From assembly GCF_900240265.1 (NCBI RefSeq), contig NZ_LT964739.1:301126-365125 (forward strand): DNA of 64,000 nucleotides. The letters are read 5' to 3'. The notes beneath the pieces were generated by a model. It worked only from the letters and a program-made list of their open reading frames with translations. It was not told the origin of the DNA and made no database searches. The DNA comes from Galactobacillus timonensis (lineage in GTDB: Bacteria; Bacillota_I; Bacilli_A; Erysipelotrichales; Erysipelotrichaceae). Every line of letters begins with the position of its first letter. The first letter of the stretch is position 1. A program made the translations under genes and the position numbers. Below are positions 17,324-25,941 of the stretch, in pieces.

Positions 17324-18805
17324 ATGAAGAAATGCAAAACTCCCTCTTACATTGCAGAATATGAACTCAAGCCTGCAAAAACAGGTGGTTTTGCCGTACT
17401 TCATCATGCGGAGAATGCGGCTGTCTCCGTTTATAATCTTTGCCTGAAAGAGGGCTTGAAGCGCATGCATAAAGTGATCAATGATCCGGAATATACAGCG
17501 CTCTGCAAAGAATACAAATACAGGAAACAAAGGGCTGAGAAGACAGATGATCGCAGAAAGCAGTTCGCTGCCGTTTATGACTGGCACTCCTATTCTGAGT
17601 ACAGCATGCATGCGTATGTCGCATCTCTGCATCCGAAGTACTGCACGCTCGGGATTGATGAATGTCAGAAACTGGCAACCCGTGCATTCCGCGCCATTGA
17701 AAAAGTGCGTACCCATCAGGCAGGAAAAGTGAGATTTCTCTCTCACGCAAAAGGCACTTCTTTTGAGGGAAAGTCCTATAAATCCGTGCTGCATTTCAAT
17801 CGTTCCAAAATGGTGGTATGCCTTGGCAGGGGGAATGAATACGAAATCATTATTCCCCGGGATGATCCGTATCGAATGCAGTGCCTTAAGGATCGGGTGA
17901 AATATGTTCGCATTCTGAAGCGCATCATCCGTGGGAAAGAACGCTGGTATGCACAGCTTGTGATGGAAGGAACTCCGCCCATGAAAAATCTGAAGTTCGG
18001 GGAAGGAACCCAGGGACTGGATGAAGGCACTTCAACCATTGCCTCAGTAACAGACGATTCCGCTCTGCTGGTGGAGCTGGCGCCGGAATGTAAACCAAAT
18101 GAAGCGAAGATGAAACGAATGCAGAGAGCGATGGACCGCTCCCGAAGAGCCATGAACCCGGAGAACTACAATCCCTGCGGAACGATCAAAAAAGGCCGGC
18201 ACGAATGGAAGGCTTCCCGCCGTTACAGAAAACTGAAACAGAAGTATGCAGAACTCAGCCGTAAGCAGCAGGTATATCGGAAGCAGAGTCATTGCATACT
18301 GGCAAAGCTGCTGATTGCCAGGGGATCCGATATTCGGGTGGAAAGGATGAGCGTGAAAGGTCTTGCCAGGCGTTCAAAGAAACAGACCATAAACTCAAAG
18401 AACGGGCGCATTCGCAGTAAAAAGCGGTATGGGAAAACAATTCAACGCCGGGCGCCTGCCCTGCTCATCAGCATCATTGATCAAAAACTTCATCAGACAG
18501 GAAAATCCATTCTGTATGTGGATACCTGGAAGGTGAAGGCATCGCAATACAACCCGCTGGACGGGACATATAAACAGAAGGACTTAAAAGACCGGATGAT
18601 CCTTCTTGGCAAAGACTCATCCGGTCAGGATATTATTGTGCAGAGAGATCTGCTCAGCGCATATCTGATTCAGCATACGAACGCAGACGGCATGCATATC
18701 AATGAAAAGTCTGCATATGACGATTTTCAGAATTTCAAATCACATCAGGATGCGGAAGTTGCCCGCCTTCATAAGACTGGACAACTGTCCTGGTATATCA
18801 ATTGA
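17324..18805 (+). CDS. tnpB: TnpB-like RNA-guided nuclease (IS605 OrfB), variant without zinc ribbon
   Basis: A 493-residue OrfB/TnpB protein, longer than the usual 350-450. The RuvC-like acids are recognisable: Asp233 in GLDEGTSTIAS, Glu340 in IRVERMSVKGLARR and Asp442 in IVQRDLLSAYL. The four-Cys zinc ribbon normally between the second and third acids is absent; KASQYNPLDGTYKQKDLKDR occupies that place, as in a known Firmicute subgroup. Start: TAAGGAGCGCAATG, sharing the tnpA stop region. TnpB proteins cut DNA matching a guide in an omega RNA from the element's right end and favour element retention; activity of this subgroup is not established from sequence. Confidence 0.9.
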   Translation: MKKCKTPSYIAEYELKPAKTGGFAVLHHAENAAVSVYNLCLKEGLKRMHKVINDPEYTALCKEYKYRKQRAEKTDDRRKQFAAVYDWHSYSEYSMHAYVASLHPKYCTLGIDECQKLATRAFRAIEKVRTHQAGKVRFLSHAKGTSFEGKSYKSVLHFNRSKMVVCLGRGNEYEIIIPRDDPYRMQCLKDRVKYVRILKRIIRGKERWYAQLVMEGTPPMKNLKFGEGTQGLDEGTSTIASVTDDSALLVELAPECKPNEAKMKRMQRAMDRSRRAMNPENYNPCGTIKKGRHEWKASRRYRKLKQKYAELSRKQQVYRKQSHCILAKLLIARGSDIRVERMSVKGLARRSKKQTINSKNGRIRSKKRYGKTIQRRAPALLISIIDQKLHQTGKSILYVDTWKVKASQYNPLDGTYKQKDLKDRMILLGKDSSGQDIIVQRDLLSAYLIQHTNADGMHINEKSAYDDFQNFKSHQDAEVARLHKTGQLSWYIN

Positions 18806-19042
18806 TATAAGCTTCAAGCGCCGTAGTGACTACGCCGGCGTAACAGCGCAAGGCACAAGTGCATGACAGGTCATCTCCTTTCAGGAGACGGCCGGGTCAG
18901 AGCAGCACATTCCATACGGAACAGCCTGCGCAATGTGATGGAATGAACTATCTGAAGCGTGTGCATTACCCTTGGTAATGTGAACATACTGGACCATAGT
19001 GTTTTCCAGAACCCCCTGGCTTCAGCCATGGGGAGTAGTCAG
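18806..19042 (+). ncRNA. candidate omega RNA scaffold / right end of IS605 element
   Basis: The 237 nt between the tnpB stop and the right boundary contain several complementary segments (GTAGTGACTACGCCGGCG, CTCCTTTCAGGAG) and the terminal hairpin at 19013-19033. In characterised IS200/IS605 elements this region gives the omega RNA scaffold and the guide is the flanking DNA. Here the predicted guide would start GCTGACATCAGAATAATCGA (19043-19062), methyltransferase coding DNA. Confidence 0.55.
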
Positions 19043-19279
19043 GCTGACATCAGAATAATCGAGCCCCGTCCCCTGTCCTTTTGGTGCAGCTTCAAGCAAA
19101 CGCTTCACATTTGCTCCGCCGCCGCAGCCCGCATCCAGAATCTTTGCGTCCGGGGCAATGGATAAATGCCTCAGCCCCCACACGGCAAGCTTCGCATGCG
19201 TCCCGCTGTTCATCCCCTTAGCCATCAGCTTCCCGCCAAGTCCAACCGGTTTCCTTGTATTCTGCAGAAATGACATCAT
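19043..19279 (-). pseudogene. class I SAM methyltransferase, N-terminal fragment (IS-split)
   Basis: Seventy-nine codons from MMSFLQNTRKPVGLGGKLMA to DYSDVS. The SAM-binding motif ILDAGCGGGANVKRLLEAAP and the following TGLDYSDVS are those of class I methyltransferases. The frame then runs into the IS605 right end and stops after TTPHG. The ribosome site GAGG precedes ATGATG. The remainder of the gene is at 16401-16777. Original substrate unknown. Confidence 0.88.
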
Positions 19280-19329
19280 AACCTCCCCGTTTCTTTTGTT
19301 AGTATTTTCTAACCAACAGAGAAAACGCA

Positions 19330-19364
19330 AAAGGCAGATCTCCGCGAGGATTTCTGCCTTTTTT
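19330..19364 (-). terminator. terminator after first flavocytochrome gene
   Basis: The stem AAGGCAGA / TCTGCCTT has a GC-rich loop and is followed by TTTT on the minus strand (a T run exists on the plus strand too). It lies 13 nt after the stop of the reductase gene. Confidence 0.75.
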
Positions 19365-19376
19365 CCTGTTGTTTCT

Positions 19377-21383
19377 TTACTCGTGCTTCGTCGTTCCCTG
19401 CATGCCGCGGGCGGTCGCTTCTTCCATGGTCTTTTGACCAAGTTCCGTCAGCTCCGTCGTATCTTCACTCGGTGTATAGCCGGCATTTTCTGCGGCATGT
19501 GCACCGGCCAGACGTCCGGAGGTCAGCGAGAAGCCAAGGCCCACGCCTTCTACATCCTGGTAAGCACCGTGCGAGATACCCGAAACGTTGTTCCCGGTAG
19601 CGTACAGGTTGCCGATCACGCTCTGATCATCGCGCAGAACTTCGAGCAGCTCATTCGTATTGACGCCGCCCAGCGCCCCCAGAACACCGGAATGTCCCTT
19701 CGTCACATAGTACGGGCCTTCCTTGACCGAATACACCAGATCTTCCTTGTCCTTGAAGAACTCCTCATCGTAGCCGTTTTCAACATACGTATTGTAGTTG
19801 TCGATCGTCTCCTGCAGATCATCCGCATCGCAGCCGATGAATGCCGCAGCCTCTTCAATCGTATCGAAGACGCCGCCTTCACCCGCAGCCGTCAGAGCAT
19901 CAAAGCCTGCATTCCATGTATCGATATCCATCGGCGCATGGTAAATTGTCGGCTCACCGTTTTCATCCACAATCCCGTGCTGATCCCAGTAATGGATCCA
20001 AGTACCGGTTTTCTCCTGGCTCATATCCGTCCAGCGGTCCACCGTCGCCTGATCAACGATCGTATAAGCAACACCGCCCTGCGCAACAACCGCACTCGAG
20101 AAGTGAACCGTATCCTTGAGCAGGTCTTCGTTCATGAAGCGCTTGCCTTCGCGGTTGACCCAGAGAATCGGTGTATTCAGCGTCAGCTCAGAGACCTTCT
20201 CATCCGCATTCATCGTCACAACGCCATGGTTCATCGTAAGCAGATCGCCCTTGGCAGCGCCGACGTTCCACATCATCTCAAGGCCCGGCAGCTCAGCGCC
20301 CGCCATCACCATCGCATTGTTATAAACCTCTTCGCCAAGCACTTCCTTCATCAGATCCGGATTGTTGGCAAACGATCCCGTCGAAACGATCGTGCTCTTT
20401 GCCGTAATCGTCAGGGTGCCGCCATCGGCCTTCGTGCAGACAGCGCCGGTGACATTGCCGTCCGCATCCGTTGTCAGAGAGTTGGCTGTCGTATTGTAAC
20501 GGATATCGACTCCGTTCTCATCCAGCGCATTTCCGATGTATGTAAACGGATCTGCATTGTTCCAGCGATGATATACAACCTCGGTATCGAAGTGCGCAAT
20601 CTGCTGCGCCGTCTTCGACAGGAAGAAACCAACGCCATGGTTCAGCATATAGCTGACTGTATTCTTCGCTTCCGAAATGAAGGTACGGATCAGCTTCGCA
20701 TTGCCAAGATCATCGTTGCTTTCCTGGAAATGGTTGTACCAGTACTCTTCATCCGTCGTCTCACCATCTTCACCATAGCGGTCCTTCTGCTCAACAGAAC
20801 CGACAGCGAACATACCCTGTGCCGCATTGCCCATTCCGCCGATATGATCCGTAGCTTCAACGCCGATGACCTTGGCGCCCGATTCTGCAGCCTTCAAAGC
20901 CGCAACGGAACCTGAAGCACCGACCCCGATCACAAGCACATCGCACTCCGCCGTCTCATCTTCGCCACTCGCAGCCGATGTCTTGGCAAGGTTGTCAACA
21001 TCGAAGCCTGCCTGGCTCATTGCGTCCTTGGCAGCTTCACTTGCACCATTGCGCGTCACCGTAGCGCCGCTGGCAACATCGATATCCCAGGTCTGACCAT
21101 CCGTGATCTCCTGAGCCAGCGTATCCGCCGCCTTCTGACCATAATCGGCCGACTGCGTCGAAGCGTCGACGACGGTATTCGTAATCTTGCCGCCCTCAAC
21201 TGTGATCGTGACCGTGACATCCTGTCCGCCGAATCCCTCTGCCGAAGCCGTGTAGGTACCATCCTTCACGTTCGATGCAGAAGAAGCTTCCGCAGAAGAC
21301 GATGCCGAAGTGCTCGCGCTGCCGCAGGCTGCCAGAGAAACCGCTGTTAAGCAGGCGAGAATTGACTTAAACCACTTTTTCAT
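19377..21383 (-). CDS. extracellular flavocytochrome-type reductase 1 (FMN-binding + FAD fumarate-reductase-like), lipoprotein
   Basis: A 668-residue secreted lipoprotein: signal peptide with lipobox SLAAC (Cys20), Ser/Ala linker, FMN-binding domain (about 40-125) with the ApbE flavinylation motif DVASGAT (Thr108), then an FRD-type FAD domain starting CDVLVIGVGASGSVAALKAA near residue 147. Such proteins reduce small organic acceptors (fumarate, urocanate and others) outside the cell using electrons from a membrane flavin chain. GHSGVLGALGG near the end is the usual glycine-rich FAD segment. Divergent from an AraC-type regulator, with face-to-face promoters. Acceptor unknown; no heme motifs. 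Confidence 0.9.
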   Translation of the reverse strand: MKKWFKSILACLTAVSLAACGSASTSASSSAEASSASNVKDGTYTASAEGFGGQDVTVTITVEGGKITNTVVDASTQSADYGQKAADTLAQEITDGQTWDIDVASGATVTRNGASEAAKDAMSQAGFDVDNLAKTSAASGEDETAECDVLVIGVGASGSVAALKAAESGAKVIGVEATDHIGGMGNAAQGMFAVGSVEQKDRYGEDGETTDEEYWYNHFQESNDDLGNAKLIRTFISEAKNTVSYMLNHGVGFFLSKTAQQIAHFDTEVVYHRWNNADPFTYIGNALDENGVDIRYNTTANSLTTDADGNVTGAVCTKADGGTLTITAKSTIVSTGSFANNPDLMKEVLGEEVYNNAMVMAGAELPGLEMMWNVGAAKGDLLTMNHGVVTMNADEKVSELTLNTPILWVNREGKRFMNEDLLKDTVHFSSAVVAQGGVAYTIVDQATVDRWTDMSQEKTGTWIHYWDQHGIVDENGEPTIYHAPMDIDTWNAGFDALTAAGEGGVFDTIEEAAAFIGCDADDLQETIDNYNTYVENGYDEEFFKDKEDLVYSVKEGPYYVTKGHSGVLGALGGVNTNELLEVLRDDQSVIGNLYATGNNVSGISHGAYQDVEGVGLGFSLTSGRLAGAHAAENAGYTPSEDTTELTELGQKTMEEATARGMQGTTKHE

Positions 21384-21408
21384 GTCTCTTTTCCTTCCTC
21401 CGCATGAA

Positions 21409-21437
21409 AGTATAGAAACACGTTCATCTGTTCACAA
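21409..21437 (-). promoter_or_regulatory. sigma-A promoter for flavocytochrome 1
   Basis: Minus strand TTGTGA (21437-21432), 17-nt spacer, TATACT (21414-21409), 25 nt before the reductase start. Confidence 0.6.
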
Positions 21438-21448
21438 TGTTGTCAGCT

Positions 21449-21477
21449 TGTCCAAAAAGTGTCGGTTTCTTATATAT
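21449..21477 (+). promoter_or_regulatory. sigma-A promoter for AraC-type regulator
   Basis: TTGTCC, 17-nt spacer, TATATA, 29 nt before the regulator start; 11 nt from the divergent reductase promoter, so one bound regulator could act on both. Confidence 0.6.
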
Positions 21478-21506
21478 CAACGGTTCTTTGTGATAGGATT
21501 TCAATC

Positions 21507-22325
21507 ATGAACAAAGTTTCCTTTACCACTGCCGAAACCGGCACAACTGACTGGCTCACTCTCCTTGCCGTCCAGCGCCAGACAACGCTCAGCCTCGATG
21601 ATCATGTCTTCCGCATGCATGGGCAGGATCTGATCCTGGCCAGGCAGAATGAGCGTTGGCAGGCAGTGCTGGGCGGCCCTGTGTCTGTTGTCCTTTATGA
21701 ACAGGGCTTTCAGGATGAGCTGATGGAATCCCAGCTCATTGATTGCCGCATCATCTATGACTTTCTGCATACCGATCACCCGCAGGGCGAACATCTCTAT
21801 TTCCGTACCAGGGGAACGACGGAAGCCGAGTATTTCATGCGTCTGTTGCTGAAGGAGGTGCAGACGGAATCGATGTATCAGGAAAAGATGATCCGTCTGC
21901 TTACCGTAGGCCTGTTGACGTGTCTTGATCGTACCCGGGACAATACGCTGATCGTTCCGGATTCGACAATGGTTTCCAAAAACCGTTTTGGACGGATCAT
22001 GAAATACATCGGCGACCACTACACAACCGTCACGCTGGAAGAAACGGCACAGCGCTTCGGGTACAATCCCGACTATCTTTCGGTGCGCTTCAAGCACATC
22101 ACCGGCGTCTCGTTTACGGAGAAAGTGCGGTCCATGCGCCTGGATCAGGCGGCGCATATGTTAATGACAACCGAGATGACGATCGAGCAGATCGCATCCG
22201 CCGTCGGCTTCCATGATAAAAGCTGGTTCATGCATTGCTTCAAGCAAAGCTATGGCATGACACCAGCTCAATACCGTCGAACCAATAATCAGGAATGCAG
22301 AGCTTCCGCTCCCATTCCGAAGTAA
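21507..22325 (+). CDS. AraC family transcriptional regulator
   Basis: A 272-residue regulator. The C-terminal 100 residues carry two helix-turn-helix units: VTLEETAQRFGYNPDYLSVRFK and, in the second, MTIEQIASAVGFHDKSWFMHC followed by the typical FKQSYGMTPAQYR ending; motifs are split here. The N-terminal part (about 1-160) is a putative ligand-binding region without a recognised fold. The start MNKVSFT is chosen because AGGA lies at the right distance and a promoter lies upstream. Divergent from flavocytochrome 1, it probably senses that enzyme's acceptor. The 3' end overlaps the convergent prmC by 37 nt. Confidence 0.88.
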   Translation: MNKVSFTTAETGTTDWLTLLAVQRQTTLSLDDHVFRMHGQDLILARQNERWQAVLGGPVSVVLYEQGFQDELMESQLIDCRIIYDFLHTDHPQGEHLYFRTRGTTEAEYFMRLLLKEVQTESMYQEKMIRLLTVGLLTCLDRTRDNTLIVPDSTMVSKNRFGRIMKYIGDHYTTVTLEETAQRFGYNPDYLSVRFKHITGVSFTEKVRSMRLDQAAHMLMTTEMTIEQIASAVGFHDKSWFMHCFKQSYGMTPAQYRRTNNQECRASAPIPK

Positions 22326-23161
22326 ACCATCAGGATCCGATCCTTCCCGTTCATATCCTTGAGAATTTCAAACTGCGCCTCCGGCAGCTTTTCCTGCACC
22401 AGCTTCGTGATGCCTTCCTTCTCGTCCCAGCCGATTTCAAAGGCCATCATCGAACGAGGCTTCAGAACTTTTCTGCAATCATCAAAGATGCGGCGATAGA
22501 AGAACAGCCCGTCCTCTCCGCCGAACAGTGCCACATGCGGCTCATAGTCCGTCACACTGCGCTCCATCTTTTCATGCACCGGAATATACGGTGGATTGGA
22601 CACGAGAATGTCCAGCTGCGCATGTTCATCGATCAGCGGCTGGCACATGTCGCCAACCAGGAATTCGACGGCGGCATCGTTGATTTGTGCATTCTCCTTT
22701 GCGACGGCAATTGCCTTTTCCGAGATGTCCATCGCCTGCATGTGCAGCCGCGGTTCCTCTTTGGCCAGCGTAATCGCAATCGCTCCGCTGCCCGTACCGA
22801 CATCGGCCGCTTCCAGCGTCCCCTGCGGAAAAAGATGATCAATCTGTGCCAGCACATGGGCACACAGCTCCTCCGTCTCGGGGCGGGGAATCAGAACATC
22901 GCCATTTACGATCATCTTATAGCCATAGAACCAGGAATAGCCAAGCACATGGTTCATCGGCTCCCCGGAAAGAATTCTCTGCATCCCGGCATCAAATGCC
23001 CTGCCCAGATCTTCCGGCATTTCCTCTTCATAATGCAGATAGAGATCGTAGCGTTCCCGCTGCGAAAGCTCTACCAGATAGGCCATGACCGTCTCTTCAG
23101 GAATATCCTTCTGACGGCACTGTTTCTTATAGGCTTTTACCGCCCTGGAAAATGTTGTCAC
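22289..23161 (-). CDS. prmC: peptide chain release factor N5-glutamine methyltransferase PrmC
   Basis: A 290-residue HemK/PrmC protein that methylates the Gln of the GGQ motif of release factors. The N-terminal helical domain contains MNHVLGYSWFYG; the SAM domain has ADVGTGSGAIAITLA (about 115) and the catalytic NPPY in LVSNPPYIPVHEKM. Its ATG overlaps the stop of prfA, its substrate's gene, by 4 nt. The 3' end overlaps the convergent AraC gene. Confidence 0.95.
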   Translation of the reverse strand: MTTFSRAVKAYKKQCRQKDIPEETVMAYLVELSQRERYDLYLHYEEEMPEDLGRAFDAGMQRILSGEPMNHVLGYSWFYGYKMIVNGDVLIPRPETEELCAHVLAQIDHLFPQGTLEAADVGTGSGAIAITLAKEEPRLHMQAMDISEKAIAVAKENAQINDAAVEFLVGDMCQPLIDEHAQLDILVSNPPYIPVHEKMERSVTDYEPHVALFGGEDGLFFYRRIFDDCRKVLKPRSMMAFEIGWDEKEGITKLVQEKLPEAQFEILKDMNGKDRILMVYFGMGAEALHS

Positions 23162-24243
23162 TGCGCCGCCTCCTCGAGTTTGCGCTTCTCATCTGCAGCC
23201 GCCAGCGCATCCAGAAGCTCATCGAGCTTTCCTTCCATAATGCGGTCCAGAGAATTGGTCGTAAAGCCGATGCGATGATCCGTCACACGGTTCTGCGGAT
23301 AGTTGTAGGTACGGATCTTTTCCGACCGGTCGCCGGATCCGATCTTGGCCTTGCGGATTTTGCCTTCCTCTTCGTCTTTTCTACGCTTCAGTTCCTCATA
23401 GACACGGGTCTTGATCAGACGCATCGCCGTCTCGCGGTTTTCGATCTGCGAACGTCCTTCCTGACAGTTGACCGTAATGCCGGTCGGCACATGGACAATG
23501 CGCACCGCCGAATCCGTCTTGTTGATATGCTGACCGCCGGCACCGGAGGCACGATGTGTCTCAATCGTCAGATCCTTCGGATCAATCGTAATATCGTCGT
23601 CCTGCGCCTCGGCTGTCACAAGTACAGTTGCGGTACTGGTCTGGATACGGCCCTGTGACTCGGTCTTCGGAACGCGCTGCACACGGTGCGCACCCGACTC
23701 GAACTTCAGCCCCTTGTATACATTCTTTCCCTTGATCGAAAAGATGATCTGGGAAAAGCCGCCGGCCTCCGACTCCGAAGATTCGAGCACTTCGATCTTC
23801 CAGCCCTTTGTTTCGGCGTAACGCGTATACATACGGTAAAGATCGCCGGCGAAGATATTTCCCTCATCGCCGCCGACGCCGCCGCGGATTTCCATGATCA
23901 CGTTATGATCATCGTCCGGATCCTGCGGAAGAAGGAGATGCTGAATATGTTCCAGCAGCTCGATGCGCCTGGATTCAGCTTCATTCAGCTGCTCTGCGGC
24001 CATCTCCTTGATCTCGGGATCATCTTCCAAAGATGCGGCCGTCGCATCATCGACCTCCGCATCCAGTTCCTTTAACTGCCTTCCAGCTTCGACAATGCCT
24101 TCCAGCTGCGCCGCCTCCTTGGACAGCGCCGTCATCTGATGATGATCAGCCAGCACGGCCTCATCCTGCAGACGGGCATTGATTTCCTTATATCGTTTCT
24201 CATCTGCGGACACTTTAGCGCGCAGTGCTTCTTCGTTCATCAT
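23158..24243 (-). CDS. prfA: peptide chain release factor 1 (RF1)
   Basis: A 361-residue class I release factor of normal length, recognising UAA and UAG. The peptidyl-tRNA hydrolysis motif is in HRASGAGGQHINKTDSAVR, and the family block EIRGGVGGDEGNIFAGDLYRM lies upstream, split here as EIRGGVGGDE and FAGDLYRM. The start is one of two adjacent ATGs (24243 or 24240). It lies 9 nt after the sigma-factor gene and overlaps prmC, so sigA-prfA-prmC appear to be one operon. Confidence 0.96.
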   Translation of the reverse strand: MMNEEALRAKVSADEKRYKEINARLQDEAVLADHHQMTALSKEAAQLEGIVEAGRQLKELDAEVDDATAASLEDDPEIKEMAAEQLNEAESRRIELLEHIQHLLLPQDPDDDHNVIMEIRGGVGGDEGNIFAGDLYRMYTRYAETKGWKIEVLESSESEAGGFSQIIFSIKGKNVYKGLKFESGAHRVQRVPKTESQGRIQTSTATVLVTAEAQDDDITIDPKDLTIETHRASGAGGQHINKTDSAVRIVHVPTGITVNCQEGRSQIENRETAMRLIKTRVYEELKRRKDEEEGKIRKAKIGSGDRSEKIRTYNYPQNRVTDHRIGFTTNSLDRIMEGKLDELLDALAAADEKRKLEEAAQ

Positions 24244-24252
24244 CAGCTTCTG

Positions 24253-25470
24253 TCATCCTTTCAGATCGCGGATTTCCTGCTTGTTGGAATATTCTCTGGT
24301 CAGCTTGCGGATCGCCTTGCTTTCAATCTGGCGCACCCGTTCACGCGTAACACCGAATTTCTGACCGACTTCCTCAAGCGTCTTCGGATTTCCGTCATCG
24401 ATGCCGAAACGCATCTTCACAATTTCACGCTCACGCGCATCCGGCAGACCTTCCACCATCGCACGTACAGCTTCGCGCATCGAGCTGTTCGACGCATATT
24501 CCGCCGGGTTCACAGTCCGCTTGTCCTCGATGAAGTCGGACAGCGTACTGCTGTCTTCTTCACCGGTCGGCGACTCAAGCGATACAGGCTCCTGCGCAAT
24601 CTTGAGCACTTCCTCAACATGTTCCGCCGTCATGCCGCCGCCGACACGCTTCGCAATTTCGGCATAGGTCGGCTCACGGTTATTTTCCTGCGTCAGCTCA
24701 CGCTGCGCACGGCGCACCTTCGTAATCTGCTCTCCCATATGTACCGGCAGACGGATATCACGGCTCTGATCCGCAATGGCCCGGATCATCGACTGCTGAA
24801 TCCACCAGCTCGCATACGTACTGAAACGGAAGCCGCGGTCCGGATCAAACTTCTCCACCGCGTGCATCAGACCGATGTTGCCCTCCTGAATCAGATCCTG
24901 AAACGCCAGACCACGGTTCTGATATTTCTTGGCAATCGAGACGACCAGCCGCAGATTACTTGAAATCAGTTTCTGACGCGCCTCTTCATCCCCCTGGCGC
25001 GCACGCACCGCGATGTCATGTTCCTCACTGGCCGTAAGCAGAGGCACCTTCCCGATCTGCTGCAGATAGTGGCGGACCGAATCCCCCGTCCCCATACGCC
25101 GGTTGCGTTCAACATATGCATCCGGAACAACATTCCCGTCCACAGACTCTTCCGAATCTTCATCGGAATCCTGCGAAGATGATTCATCCACCAGAGCCGC
25201 CTCTTCCGCGTCACTTTCCTCGTCTTCTGCGTCATCCAGGGCGTCAAGTTCGTCTTCCGCAGAATCCTTCAGATCAATCAGGATACCGTTCTCTTCACAC
25301 CAGTTGAAAAGATCGTCTTCCTCTTCCTCGGTAAGACGCAGCTTTTCAGCCTTCATCTGAAGCGCATCCTGATCGATGCTTTCACCTGCCTGGCTCTTCT
25401 TCAATATTTCATTTTTGAGATTTTCAAGTGCCTGCCCTTTGTCCGGGGCAACATTGGGATTCTTAGCCAT
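24253..25470 (-). CDS. rpoD: RNA polymerase primary sigma factor (sigma-70/SigA)
   Basis: A 405-residue sigma factor starting [13 protein letters not shown] after AAGGGGG. Region 1.1-like residues 10-65 are followed by a very acidic stretch (about 65-115, Asp/Glu/Ser repeats). Region 1.2 [16 protein letters not shown], region 2 ([37 protein letters not shown]), region 3 and region 4 with the helix-turn-helix [20 protein letters not shown] are all present, as in housekeeping sigma factors. It heads an operon with prfA and prmC, an unusual partner set; in many Bacillota rpoD follows dnaG. Confidence 0.95.
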   Translation of the reverse strand: MAKNPNVAPDKGQALENLKNEILKKSQAGESIDQDALQMKAEKLRLTEEEEDDLFNWCEENGILIDLKDSAEDELDALDDAEDEESDAEEAALVDESSSQDSDEDSEESVDGNVVPDAYVERNRRMGTGDSVRHYLQQIGKVPLLTASEEHDIAVRARQGDEEARQKLISSNLRLVVSIAKKYQNRGLAFQDLIQEGNIGLMHAVEKFDPDRGFRFSTYASWWIQQSMIRAIADQSRDIRLPVHMGEQITKVRRAQRELTQENNREPTYAEIAKRVGGGMTAEHVEEVLKIAQEPVSLESPTGEEDSSTLSDFIEDKRTVNPAEYASNSSMREAVRAMVEGLPDAREREIVKMRFGIDDGNPKTLEEVGQKFGVTRERVRQIESKAIRKLTREYSNKQEIRDLKG

Positions 25471-25567
25471 GAACAACCCCCTTCGCGTCCCCCATTTTAT
25501 CATATTTGTATCCGCAGCAACCGCCGACAGCGGCACTTGTACATGCAAGCGGAACAGCGGCTCCGGA

Positions 25568-25855
25568 TCAGCGATACCGCTTCTTTTTATCACATTCTTC
25601 ATAGACTCCACCAGCCTCCTCTTCCATACGGATTCTCTTGAAAATTACATACTGCCGCCGCAATTCGCCTTCCTCATCCAGCGGATAGTGCTTCGCTTCC
25701 AGAATCCGCTCAATCGCCTGGCCGGGGTCCAGAGAATGATAGGGAAGATACACATCCGGCAGTTCCTTCCCCTTCACGATTCGGTACATCTCATTCCTCG
25801 AAAATTTCACCGACCGATACGTTGAAACACCGTATTGTTTCTCAATGTCACCCAA
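25568..25855 (-). CDS. hypothetical protein, uncertain start
   Basis: About 95 residues from a TTG codon ([20 protein letters not shown] onward), charged, with no signal or membrane segment and a basic tail (ECDKKKRYR). I do not recognise it. The same frame is open further upstream through the terminator and into the 3' end of the oxidoreductase gene (reading HAKQYTWERGRFAGF just before the TTG) without an ATG, so the true start is unclear, or the gene is a remnant whose start was lost. A frame-shifted ATG lies at about 25900. Lies alone between sigA and the oxidoreductase operon. Confidence 0.5.
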   Translation of the reverse strand: MGDIEKQYGVSTYRSVKFSRNEMYRIVKGKELPDVYLPYHSLDPGQAIERILEAKHYPLDEEGELRRQYVIFKRIRMEEEAGGVYEECDKKKRYR

Positions 25856-25900
25856 AAATCCTGCGAACCTGCCCCTTTCCCATGTATATTGTTTGGCATG

Positions 25901-25936
25901 AAAAAAATTCCGCCAATATCTGTAACTGACGGAATT
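25901..25936 (-). terminator. terminator of nitroreductase-Rrf2-oxidoreductase operon
   Basis: Minus strand stem AAATTCCG / CGGAATTT with a 17-nt interior that can pair partly, followed by seven T. Six nt after the oxidoreductase stop. Confidence 0.8.
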
Positions 25937-25941
25937 TGATG

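Larger units (their letters stand above)
16778..19042 (+). mobile_element. IS200/IS605-family element with tnpA and tnpB
   Basis: Boundaries were inferred by rejoining the interrupted methyltransferase: left flank ends CTTCCAC, right flank begins GCTGACATC, and joining them restores DYSDVSVEE. No target duplication, as expected for this family. Subterminal imperfect hairpins with CCCCTG..GGGG stems lie near both ends (16797-16817 and 19013-19033). The 5' flank (TTCCAC) is the likely target/TAM. Both genes look intact. Confidence 0.9.

Noticed and set aside
19158..20915. Long plus-strand open frame opposite the first flavocytochrome
   Set aside because: Antisense shadow of a clear coding gene: no ribosome site, Arg/His-rich product and no family motif.
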